Positions 1-6,223 of a stretch of DNA of 8,909 bases are shown here, one piece after another. Source of the DNA: Planctomycetia bacterium (GTDB lineage Bacteria > Planctomycetota > Planctomycetia > Pirellulales > UBA1268); the NCBI GenBank assembly GCA_009926295.1, contig RFPF01000112.1:1-8909 (forward strand), given 5' to 3'. Under the pieces are notes generated by a model that saw only the letters and a list, made by a program, of their open reading frames with translations, searched no databases and was not told the DNA's origin. How positions within the stretch are numbered: the stretch's first letter is position 1; the number at the start of each line of letters is the position of its first letter. The position numbers were made by a program, and so were the translations under genes.

Positions 1-192
1 ACGGCGGCAGGACGTGCTGGTAGGTCGTGCGCTCGCACGTTCCTCTGAACTCGCCCAAGCCGGCTCGTGACTGCCCGACCCTCTCGCTTGACGTTCGCCG
101 GCCCTCCAGGCCTCGGCTCTCTGCGTGTCCGCTTCGCTTTCGCCATCCATGGCTGCGCTCGCTCCCACAGCCCGCTCGAGGGCACGGGCAGC

Positions 193-228
193 CCCGAGCC
201 TCCTCAGCTGGAAAGGGGAGGCCTCGGG
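193..228 (-). terminator. Hairpin downstream of glnA, possible terminator
   Basis: An inverted repeat pairs CCCGAG-CCTCC (193-203) with GGAGG-C-CTCGGG (217-228). This gives 11 base pairs with one bulged C at 222 and a 13-base loop. It begins about 35 bases after the glnA stop in the direction of glnA transcription, where a terminator would be expected. No T-run follows it on the minus strand, so it is not a canonical intrinsic terminator, and stems of this size can occur by chance in GC-rich DNA. The rest of 1-262 shows no coding region I can support. It holds only a short 5-bp hairpin at 26-39 (CGTGC/GCACG). Confidence 0.35.
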
Positions 229-262
229 CGCCCCGTGTCCCGGGAGCCGGCGTGCCGCCGAC

Positions 263-1675
263 TCACGCGTCGTAGTACAGGCAAAACTCGTACGGATGCG
301 GACGGAGGCGCATCGGCTGGATCTCCTTCTCCCGCTTGAAGCGGATCCAGGTGGCGATCACATCCTCCGTGAACACGTCGCCGCGCAGGAGGAACTCATG
401 GTCGTGCTCGAGGGCACCAAGGGCCTCGTCGAGCGAGCCCGGGGCCTTCGGCACCTTGGCGAGCTCCTCCGGCGGCAGATCGTAGATGTCGCGGTCGAGC
501 GGCGGGCCCGGGTTGATCTTGTTCTGAATGCCGTCGATCGCCGCGAGCAGGATCGCCGAGAATGCCAGGTACGGGTTGCAGGTCGGGTCGGGGCAGCGGA
601 ACTCGATTCGTTTCGTCTTCGGGCTCGCCGAATACATCGGGATCCGGCAGCTCGCCGAGCGGTTGCGCTGCGAGTAGGCGAGGTTCACAGGCGCCTCGTA
701 GCCCGGCACGAGCCGCTTGTAGGAATTCGTGGTGGGATTGGTGATCGCCAGGAGCGCCGGCGCGTGCCGGAGGATGCCGCCCATCGCATGGAGGGCCATC
801 TCCGAGAGGCCGGCGTAGCCCGAGCCGGCGAAAAGCGGGTGCCCCTCCTTCCAGAGCGAGATGTGGGTGTGCATCCCGGAGCCGTTGTCGCCGTAGATCG
901 GCTTGGGCATGAACGTGACCGTCTTGCCGTGCCGCCGGGCCACATTCCGCACGATGTACTTGTAGAGGCACATCTGGTCGGCCATGCGCACGAGCTCCTG
1001 GAATCGCATGTCGATCTCGCACTGCCCCGCCGTGGCCACCTCGTGGTGCTGGGCCTCGACGTCGATCCCGCACTGGATCATCGTGAGCATCATCTCGTTG
1101 CGGATGTCCATCAGCTGGTCCGACGGGGGGCAGGGAAAGTAGCCCTCCTTGTGCCGGAGCTTGTAGCCGAGGTTCGGCAGTTCCTCGCGGCCACGGTTCC
1201 ACTCGGCCTCGACGGAATCGACGTGGAAGTAGCCCTCGTGGGCGTTCTGGTCGAACCGCACGTCGTCGAACACGAAGAACTCGGCCTCCGGGCCGATGAA
1301 GCAGGTGTCTGCGATGCCCGTGCCCTTGAGGTAGTTCACGGCCTTGCGAGCCACGTTCCTCGGATCGCGGGAGTAGTCCTCGCGGGTGATCGGGTCCTGC
1401 ACGTTGCAGACGAGCACGAGCGTGGGGATCGTGGCAAACGGATCGACCACGGCAGTCTCGGGCACCGGCACGAGCAGCATGTCGCTCTCGTTGATCGCCT
1501 GCCAACCACGGATGCTCGAGCCGTCGAAGCCGAGGCCGTCTTCGAACGTGTCCTCCTCCAGCTTGCCGACCGGGATCGTGAAGTGCTGCCACGCCCCGAG
1601 GAAATCGGTGAACCTCAGATCGACCGCCTTCACTTCCTTCTCGCGGCACATCGCGAGCACTTCACGGGGCTTCAT
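263..1675 (-). CDS. glnA: Type I glutamine synthetase (GSI-beta)
   Basis: This 470-residue protein catalyses ATP-dependent amidation of glutamate to glutamine, the main cytoplasmic route of ammonia assimilation. It should form the family's dodecamer. Its length is almost that of the E. coli enzyme (469). Visible signatures are FDGSSIRGW (50-58), the metal-binding GPEAEFFVF (128-136), E212 and E220 in the HHEVATAGQCE stretch, the ATP-site KPIYGDNGSGMHTH (258-271), NRSASCRIP (338-346) and RCPDPTCNPYL (360-370). IYDLPPEE (397-404) carries Tyr398, the equivalent of the adenylylated Tyr397. The insert around 140-185 also fits the GSI-beta subtype, so control by a GlnE-type adenylyltransferase is likely, though that gene is not in the window. 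I chose ATG 1675 over the upstream ATG at 1708 because the protein then starts at the family's usual position and a good AGGAG lies 9 bases before it. The 161-base gap upstream suggests its own promoter. Confidence 0.97.
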   Translation of the reverse strand: MKPREVLAMCREKEVKAVDLRFTDFLGAWQHFTIPVGKLEEDTFEDGLGFDGSSIRGWQAINESDMLLVPVPETAVVDPFATIPTLVLVCNVQDPITREDYSRDPRNVARKAVNYLKGTGIADTCFIGPEAEFFVFDDVRFDQNAHEGYFHVDSVEAEWNRGREELPNLGYKLRHKEGYFPCPPSDQLMDIRNEMMLTMIQCGIDVEAQHHEVATAGQCEIDMRFQELVRMADQMCLYKYIVRNVARRHGKTVTFMPKPIYGDNGSGMHTHISLWKEGHPLFAGSGYAGLSEMALHAMGGILRHAPALLAITNPTTNSYKRLVPGYEAPVNLAYSQRNRSASCRIPMYSASPKTKRIEFRCPDPTCNPYLAFSAILLAAIDGIQNKINPGPPLDRDIYDLPPEELAKVPKAPGSLDEALGALEHDHEFLLRGDVFTEDVIATWIRFKREKEIQPMRLRPHPYEFCLYYDA

Positions 1676-1684
1676 GGGGCGAGT

Positions 1685-1689
1685 CTCCT
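1685..1689 (-). promoter_or_regulatory. Shine-Dalgarno site of glnA
   Basis: The minus strand reads AGGAG here, separated by 9 bases from the ATG at 1675. It decides the start: the longer reading from 1708 would put this site inside the coding sequence. Confidence 0.7.
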
Positions 1690-1737
1690 GGCGGCACGGG
1701 TGCTGCACGGTCGGGCGGCCGTCCGGCCGAGGCCATC

Positions 1738-1743
1738 ATCATA
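1738..1743 (-). promoter_or_regulatory. Possible -10 box of a glnA promoter
   Basis: The minus strand reads TATGAT here, five of six matches to the sigma-70 -10 consensus, about 60 bases upstream of the glnA start. No convincing -35 box lies at 16-18 bases; the closest, TTGCCT, is 21 bases away. This is therefore only a candidate. A few bases further upstream (1766-1792) an imperfect hairpin, GGCA-A-CCGC paired with GCGG-TGCC, lies between the hydrolase stop and this box and could end hydrolase transcription. Confidence 0.22.
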
Positions 1744-1836
1744 CGCTCGCCGCCGACATGCCGGAGGCAACCGCGGTGGCCGTGGCGGTGCCTGGGGGCC
1801 CCGGTCCACGCCGCCTGACGAACCGTATGCACCGCG

Positions 1837-2805
1837 TCAGCGGCCCACGAAGCCCTGCTCACCAAGCCATCGACGGCACTCGACGGTCCAGGGGTGCAGC
1901 CGCTCCGGCGTGAAGCCGTCGTAGGGCTTGAAGCCAAGCCCGATGCCGTGCGCGCCCTTCTCGTAGACGTGCAGTTCGAACGGCCTGCCGTGCCGCCGCA
2001 GCGACGCCGCCAGGTCGAGCACGCCCTCGAGCTTCACCGCCTTGTCCTCGACCGTGTGCCACACGAAGACGGGCGGAGTCTCGTCGTTGACGGCCAGTTC
2101 GCCGGAAAGCTCGCGCACGAGCTCCTCGGGAGGATTCTCGCCGAGCAGGTTGCGGCGCGAGCCGGCGTGGCCGTTGGCCGCGAGCATGCTGACGACCGGG
2201 TAGCAGAGGATGCCGAGGGTCGCCCGCGAGGGCTGCCGATCGAACGGGTCTGCCGCGGTGGCATCGCCGTCGTCGCCGTGCGTCAGGAGCGTGAGGGCGA
2301 GGTGGCCACCCGCCGAACTGCCCATCACGCCAACTCGCTCTGGATCGACGCCGAGCCGGGCGTGCTCCGCCCGCACGAGCCGCATGGCCCGCGACACGTC
2401 GCCGAGCATGACTGGATGCCGGTAGCCCTTGCTGCCGAGCCGGTAGCGGAGCACGAAGGCGGCGATGCCCTGGGAGTTGAGCCACTTGGCGTAGTCGCTC
2501 CCCTCGTGGTCGGCGAGCCCGCCGTAGCCGCCCCCCGGACAGACGACGACCGCCGCCGTCGGCTCCTTCACCCCCGTCGCCGGCCACCAGAAGACGACCG
2601 GCACGTCGTGATCCGCAGTGCCCAGCGCCGCGGGCGCATCGCCCTTCCAGAGCCGGATCGTCTCGGCGGCGGGTTCAGCCGCGCGGGTGGCCGCGGTCAG
2701 GAACGACGTGATGCACAGCGCCATGACGTGCGCCGCCACGTTTGCGTGACGATGACTGCGAGGACGGCGAGGAGGCGAGGAGTCCGCGGGCATCGTCATC
2801 TTCAT
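1837..2805 (-). CDS. Exported alpha/beta hydrolase (acetyl esterase/lipase-like)
   Basis: This 322-residue protein is of the alpha/beta hydrolase fold, resembling the acetyl esterase / xylan esterase-like enzymes (COG0657, BD-FAE type). An N-terminal export signal is likely: a basic stretch (RRPRSHRH, 13-20), a moderately hydrophobic segment (about 21-39), then ATRAAEP with probable cleavage near residue 42 or 43. The oxyanion loop CPGGGYGGL spans 89-97. The nucleophile elbow G-S-S-A-G (162-166) gives Ser164, and the likely acid and base are Asp254 (in HTVEDKAV) and His286 (in GAHGIG). The complete triad implies an active esterase, and planctomycetes commonly use such enzymes to deacetylate plant or algal polysaccharides, but the substrate cannot be read from the sequence. 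Codons 1, 3 and 5 are all ATG and no clear Shine-Dalgarno separates them. It follows the LigD-like gene by 62 bases on the same strand and may be cotranscribed. Confidence 0.88.
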   Translation of the reverse strand: MKMTMPADSSPPRRPRSHRHANVAAHVMALCITSFLTAATRAAEPAAETIRLWKGDAPAALGTADHDVPVVFWWPATGVKEPTAAVVVCPGGGYGGLADHEGSDYAKWLNSQGIAAFVLRYRLGSKGYRHPVMLGDVSRAMRLVRAEHARLGVDPERVGVMGSSAGGHLALTLLTHGDDGDATAADPFDRQPSRATLGILCYPVVSMLAANGHAGSRRNLLGENPPEELVRELSGELAVNDETPPVFVWHTVEDKAVKLEGVLDLAASLRRHGRPFELHVYEKGAHGIGLGFKPYDGFTPERLHPWTVECRRWLGEQGFVGR

Positions 2806-2867
2806 CCAGGTGATCCAACACGCATCGATTCACGCGACCACCATCATGCCAACCGGCGACCGCGGCC

Positions 2868-3245
2868 TCAATCAAGCCGCACGGACCAGCCGCCGCCGAC
2901 GGATTCGACCCGCAGCCGTCCGGTGTGCGCCTCCCCCGCAACGGCGACCACGCAGCGCGTGACCGACGCGAACTCGACGGCGTCAGCCGACCCCAGCTCG
3001 TAGGTGCCGGCATCGATACGTCGGGCGAAGCCGCGGCCGGCGGAGACGTCGCCTGCCACGTGGTCGAGCCAGGCCAGTCGGTGCGGCGGCAGTTCGACCG
3101 CGACGACGGCCGGACCACCCGGCTCCGGCAGCGTTGCCAGCCGCCACGTGCGGCACGAGTCACCCGCCTCGAGCAGAAGGTCGAAGTGTCGGCCGGCGGG
3201 ATCGTCGGGAGCGCCGGTGTGTTCGAGGATGGCGAACCGTGGCAT
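2868..3245 (-). CDS. Stand-alone LigD 3'-phosphoesterase-like domain protein
   Basis: This 125-residue protein resembles the N-terminal 3'-phosphoesterase domain of DNA ligase D (LigD_N, PF13298) without ligase or polymerase domains. In the family this domain trims 3'-phosphate or 3'-ribonucleotide ends before ligation in bacterial end joining. Visible matches are HFDLLLE (20-26; the family has H-x-D-x-R-L-E), CRTWRLATLPEP (31-42) in place of the usual L-x-S-W segment, PPHRLAWLDH (53-62) with His55 as the probable second catalytic histidine, and DVSAGRGFARRIDAGTYEL (66-84), matching the family's G-x-Y-G-A-G and D-x-G-T-W/Y stretch. The usual arginine of the first motif is Leu24, so activity is uncertain. 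The start at 3245 is only 11 bases after the thrS stop, which suggests cotranscription and perhaps translational coupling; no strong Shine-Dalgarno is seen. The open frame continues upstream inside thrS, but similarity begins at this methionine. Confidence 0.8.
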   Translation of the reverse strand: MPRFAILEHTGAPDDPAGRHFDLLLEAGDSCRTWRLATLPEPGGPAVVAVELPPHRLAWLDHVAGDVSAGRGFARRIDAGTYELGSADAVEFASVTRCVVAVAGEAHTGRLRVESVGGGWSVRLD

Positions 3246-3256
3246 GACCCGCGGGC

Positions 3257-5296
3257 TCAGTAGTCTTCGCCGTCCGGCTCCACGCCGCCCGTCGCGTCGC
3301 CGCCCGGAAGCACGAGCGGCTTCGGCTTGTGGCGGACGGCGCGGCGGGCGTTCTCGTCGCGGAGCCGCTCGACCGCGGCCTCGAGGCTCATCGCCCCGAG
3401 ATCCCCGTCGAGCCGGTCGCGAAGGCTCACGGTGCCGGCCGCCTCGTCGCGCGGGCCGCACACGACCATCATCGGTATGAGGTCGAGCTGCGCCGTGCGG
3501 ATCTTGGCACCGAGTTTTTCCGCCGCGAGATCCAAGCCCGTCCTGAGCCCCGCCGCCTCGAGCCGCGCCTTCACCTCTCGGGCATACGCCTCGCTCTTCT
3601 CGCTCACCGGGATCACCCGCACCTGCTCGGGCGCAAGCCAGAGTGGAAACGCGCCGGCGAAGTGCTCGATGAGCACGCCCACGAACCGCTCCATGCTCCC
3701 GAGCGGCGCCCGGTGGATCATCACGGGCTGGTGCTTGGCGTTGTCGGCCCCGATGTATTCGAGGTCGAAGCGTTCCCTGCTCGGCAGGTTGTAGTCGAGC
3801 TGCACGGTGCCGAGCTGCCATTCGCGGCCGAGCGAGTCGTTGACGACGAAGTCGATCTTCGGCCCGTAGAACGCCGCCTCGCCCGGCTCGGGCTCGCAGC
3901 CCGGGAGGTTCATCCGCCGGGCCACGCGCTCGATCGCAGCCTCCGCCTCGTTCCAGCGCTCCGGCGGGCCCACATATTTGTCGCTCGCGGGATCGCGGAA
4001 CCCGAGCCGCACACGGAAGTTGTCGAAGGCCAGGCTCTCCAAAACCTTCAAAGTGAAGTCGATGCAGCCCTCGACCTCCCCTTCCACCTGCTCGGGCGTG
4101 CAGAAGATGTGGGCGTCGTCCTGCGTGAACCCGCGCACCCGCGTCATCCCGCCGAGCTCGCCCGACTGCTCGTAGCGGTAGACGGTGCCGAACTCGGCCA
4201 GCCGCAGGGGCAGATCCTTGTAGCTGTGCGGCCGCGCCTTGTAGATCATCGTGTGGTGCGGGCAGTTCATAGGCTTCAAGAGATACTGCTCGTCCTCGGC
4301 CATCACGATCGGCTTGAACTGGCTGTCGGCGTAATACGGATAGTGGCCCGAGATCTTGTAGAGATCGACCTTGCCGATGTGCGGCGTGTACACGGGCTGG
4401 TAGCCGCGGGCCGCGAGCTCCTCACGAACGAACGATTCGAGCGTGCTCCGCAGCACCGCCCCCTTCGGCATCCAGAGCACGAGCCCGGAGCCGACGAGCG
4501 GACTCGTCGTGAAGAGATCCAGCTGCTTGCCGAGCACGCGGTGGTCGCGACGGCGGGCCTCTTCGAGCGCCGCCACGTGGGCGTCGAGGTCCTCCTGGGA
4601 AAACCAGGCCGTGCCGTAGAGCCGCTGGAGCTGGGCGTTGTTGGCGTCGCCCTTCCAGTAGGCGCCGGCGATGTTCGTGAGCTTGAAGGCCCCGATGCAG
4701 CCCGGGCTCGGCACGTGCGGCCCGCGGCAGAGATCGACGAATTCACCCTGGCGGTAGAAGGAGAGCGTCGGGTGCTCGGCGAGGCCCGTCTCGATGTGCT
4801 CCGCCTTCAGCGGCTGGTTCAAGCCGCGGACGATTTCCACGGCCTTCACGCGCGGCACCTCCACCCGCTCGAACGCCTCGTCGGCGGCGATGATCCGCCG
4901 CATCTCCTCCTCGATCTTCGGGAGGTCCTCGTCGGTGATCGGCCGGCTGGCCCGCATGTCGTAGTAGAAGCCGGCACCGACAGTGGGGCCGAAGGCGAGC
5001 TCCACGCCTTCGAAGAGCCGCATCACCGCGCGGGCCATCACGTGCGCCGCCGAGTGGCGCATCACCGGCAGCGCCCGCGCATCACCTTTGAAGAGCACCT
5101 CGAGCGCGGGCGTGCCCTCGGCTGGCAGGGACGCGTCGAGCCCCACGGCCGTGCCGTCGAGGAGGGCCGCGATCGGCTTGCCTTTCTTCCCCTTGCCGGC
5201 GGCGGCGCCGGGCATGATTTCGGCGACCACGTCCGAGAGCCGCGTGCCTGCGGGAAACTCACGGACGGCGCCGTCGGGAAGGGCGACTCTGGGCAT
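3257..5296 (-). CDS. thrS: Threonine--tRNA ligase
   Basis: This 679-residue cytoplasmic class II synthetase charges tRNA-Thr with threonine. Domains in order are TGS (about 1-70), the editing domain (about 75-250), the catalytic core (about 260-550) and the anticodon-binding domain (about 556-650). The editing site that clears Ser-tRNA-Thr looks intact: H81 and H85 in HSAAH, C190 and H194 in CRGPH. The catalytic zinc ligands are C345 (MNCPHH), H396 (TQDDAHIF) and H528 (VMIHRAPLGS). Motif 2 (YRYEQSGELGGMTRVRGF, 373-390) and motif 3 (PLGSMERFVG, 531-540) are present. About 25 C-terminal residues (from 656) rich in Gly, Pro and Asp extend past the E. coli protein. I chose ATG 5296 because the TGS domain begins at once with MPRVALPDG. 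The open frame runs on upstream to 5953, but only as a chance reading opposite the preceding gene. No good Shine-Dalgarno precedes the ATG. The next gene follows after 11 bases. Confidence 0.98.
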   Translation of the reverse strand: MPRVALPDGAVREFPAGTRLSDVVAEIMPGAAAGKGKKGKPIAALLDGTAVGLDASLPAEGTPALEVLFKGDARALPVMRHSAAHVMARAVMRLFEGVELAFGPTVGAGFYYDMRASRPITDEDLPKIEEEMRRIIAADEAFERVEVPRVKAVEIVRGLNQPLKAEHIETGLAEHPTLSFYRQGEFVDLCRGPHVPSPGCIGAFKLTNIAGAYWKGDANNAQLQRLYGTAWFSQEDLDAHVAALEEARRRDHRVLGKQLDLFTTSPLVGSGLVLWMPKGAVLRSTLESFVREELAARGYQPVYTPHIGKVDLYKISGHYPYYADSQFKPIVMAEDEQYLLKPMNCPHHTMIYKARPHSYKDLPLRLAEFGTVYRYEQSGELGGMTRVRGFTQDDAHIFCTPEQVEGEVEGCIDFTLKVLESLAFDNFRVRLGFRDPASDKYVGPPERWNEAEAAIERVARRMNLPGCEPEPGEAAFYGPKIDFVVNDSLGREWQLGTVQLDYNLPSRERFDLEYIGADNAKHQPVMIHRAPLGSMERFVGVLIEHFAGAFPLWLAPEQVRVIPVSEKSEAYAREVKARLEAAGLRTGLDLAAEKLGAKIRTAQLDLIPMMVVCGPRDEAAGTVSLRDRLDGDLGAMSLEAAVERLRDENARRAVRHKPKPLVLPGGDATGGVEPDGEDY

Positions 5297-5376
5297 TGGT
5301 GACCGGATCGGAGAAGCGAGAAAGTGGTGCGGGTGCCTCGCACAACCTATCGAACGCGGCACGCGAGGGGCAACCC

Positions 5377-5937
5377 TCAGACCACGATCCCGCCGCTCCG
5401 CAGTCGCCAGCGCCGCGGCACGAAGGCGGGGATCGGCAATGGCTCGAGGAGCGGCTGGCCGTCGCGCCAGAACCGGCGGAACTCGCCGATCGTGCCCGTG
5501 GCGTAGAAGTGTCCGAGATACGCCCGGTCGCAGGCGGCATAGTCGGCGAGCCACTGGTCGAGGTCGTGCACGCCCGCTTCGTGCAGCAGGGTCAGACCGT
5601 ACCGGCACGCCTCGATCTCGTAGGAGGTGACGTCCCCGAGGCGGCCGGGGGGCATGGCGGTCGGTGCGATCATTCCCAGGTCCCGGGCCGCGGCGCTCGT
5701 GTTCCATTGCACCGTGTGGCCGAAGAGGTGCGCGACGAGAAACAGCGTCGTCTCGGGATCGCACGCCGTCGCGATCATGATTTCCTCCCCGTCGAGATCC
5801 CCCTTGAGGTCGAGGCCGACGACGTCCGTCGTCACGGCCACGCCGTAGCGACGCGTTGCCCAGCCGCTGGCCGAACGGATCGCGGGCCGGAATCCGGCGA
5901 TGTCGGGCACGGGGTTCAGGCGGGCTGCGGAGAACAT
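5377..5937 (-). CDS. Conserved-looking protein with degenerate zincin motif (ImmA/IrrE-like)
   Basis: I do not recognise this 186-residue protein with certainty. Its centre, FLVAHLFGHTVQW (66-78), has the shape of the ImmA/IrrE (DUF955) metallopeptidase motif F-x-x-A-H-E-x-G-H, with H70 and H74 as possible zinc ligands. The catalytic glutamate between them is replaced by Leu71. About 32 residues later SYEIEACRYG (105-114) resembles the E-x-E-A segment that supplies the third ligand (E107 or E109). The rest is soluble: no signal peptide or membrane segment is visible, and the C-terminus is basic (PRRWRLR, 174-180). The start at 5937 is the first methionine before a protein-like stretch (LNPVPDIAGFRPAI); an upstream ATG at 6096 would add 53 poor-looking residues. 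No strong Shine-Dalgarno is seen. The thrS start lies 80 bases downstream, so the two may share a transcript. It could be an inactive peptidase-like binding protein or a different family that merely has HxxxH. Confidence 0.72.
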   Translation of the reverse strand: MFSAARLNPVPDIAGFRPAIRSASGWATRRYGVAVTTDVVGLDLKGDLDGEEIMIATACDPETTLFLVAHLFGHTVQWNTSAAARDLGMIAPTAMPPGRLGDVTSYEIEACRYGLTLLHEAGVHDLDQWLADYAACDRAYLGHFYATGTIGEFRRFWRDGQPLLEPLPIPAFVPRRWRLRSGGIVV

Positions 5938-6064
5938 GCGGATTGAGCGACACGCGGACGTTTCGTCACCCCGAGGACGACGAAGGCGGGCTATTTTGCG
6001 GGGGAGCGGTGCAGGCTGCCACTGCATCGCGACGTGGACGAACGGCATGGCTTGCCCGGCTCGC

Positions 6065-6093
6065 TTGACTCGACCGATGTTCGGCGGGAGACT
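6065..6093 (+). promoter_or_regulatory. Candidate promoter of the tRNA-Val gene
   Basis: TTGACT at 6065-6070 matches five of six bases of the sigma-70 -35 box. At 17 bases spacing the -10 position holds GAGACT (6088-6093), only three of six matches. Transcription would start near 6100 and give a leader of about a dozen bases before the tRNA. The rest of the 175-base divergent region 5938-6112 shows no gene. It must also carry any promoter of the leftward gene, for which I see no convincing boxes. Confidence 0.4.
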
Positions 6094-6112
6094 CAACCAT
6101 CTTCGGTTCGCA

Positions 6113-6186
6113 GGGCGATTAGCTCAGTTGGTTAGAGCACTAGCTCGACAAGCTAGGGGTCATAGGTTCGAGTCCTATATCGCCCA
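6113..6186 (+). tRNA. tRNA-Val (anticodon GAC)
   Basis: This is a complete 74-base cloverleaf. The acceptor stem GGGCGAT (6113-6119) pairs with ATCGCCC (6179-6185). The D stem is GCTC/GAGC, the anticodon stem CTAGC (6140-6144) pairs with GCTAG (6152-6156), and the T stem ATAGG/CCTAT encloses TTCGAGT. The anticodon GAC at 6147-6149 reads the valine codons GUC and GUU, and A73 (6186) agrees with valine identity. CCA is not encoded and must be added by the CCA-adding enzyme. T8, A14, GG in the D loop, A21 and the G15-C48 pair are all in place. The odd point is C at position 33 (6146), where almost all tRNAs have U. Shifting the loop to restore U33 would destroy the five-pair anticodon stem, so the assignment is firm. 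A large protein gene starts 37 bases after the tRNA. Confidence 0.95.
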
Positions 6187-6211
6187 TTCCCACCTGCCTC
6201 GGGCCGACGAC

Positions 6212-6215
6212 GGAG
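6212..6215 (+). promoter_or_regulatory. Shine-Dalgarno site of the PSCyt1 gene
   Basis: GGAG lies 8 bases before the ATG at 6224 and supports that start. It sits between the tRNA 3' end and the gene, so it would remain on the mRNA after 3' processing of the tRNA if both are on one transcript. Confidence 0.6.
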
Positions 6216-6223
6216 CCGCCTCC

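Noticed and set aside
1768..1800. Possible sigma-54 site upstream of glnA (AGGCAC-N5-CGGC on the minus strand)
   Set aside because: It keeps the GG and GC at the right spacing but lacks the TT of the -12 element. Such partial matches are common in GC-rich sequence.
125..1924. Long plus-strand open frame (599 codons) opposite glnA
   Set aside because: It is the antisense reading of glnA plus flanking DNA. The translation is low-complexity (rich in Arg, Val, Glu and His) with no recognisable motif, while the other strand encodes an unmistakable glutamine synthetase.
3329..5302. Long plus-strand open frame (657 codons) opposite thrS
   Set aside because: It is an antisense shadow caused by high GC at third codon positions. 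thrS motifs cover the whole interval on the other strand.
5336..5368. Inverted repeat CCTCGC/GCGAGG between the zincin-like gene and thrS, considered as a leader regulator or terminator
   Set aside because: It has only six pairs around a 21-base loop, no T-run and no T-box or riboswitch features, so chance is sufficient.
5297..5953. N-terminal extension of the thrS frame by 219 codons
   Set aside because: The added residues are Arg- and Pro-rich shadow sequence overlapping the coding frame of the upstream gene. Threonyl-tRNA synthetase similarity starts exactly at the methionine at 5296.
6113..6223. tRNA 3' end as an integration site for a mobile element
   Set aside because: No direct repeat of the tRNA 3' end, integrase gene or foreign-looking composition is seen; the gene after it is a typical planctomycete chromosomal gene.
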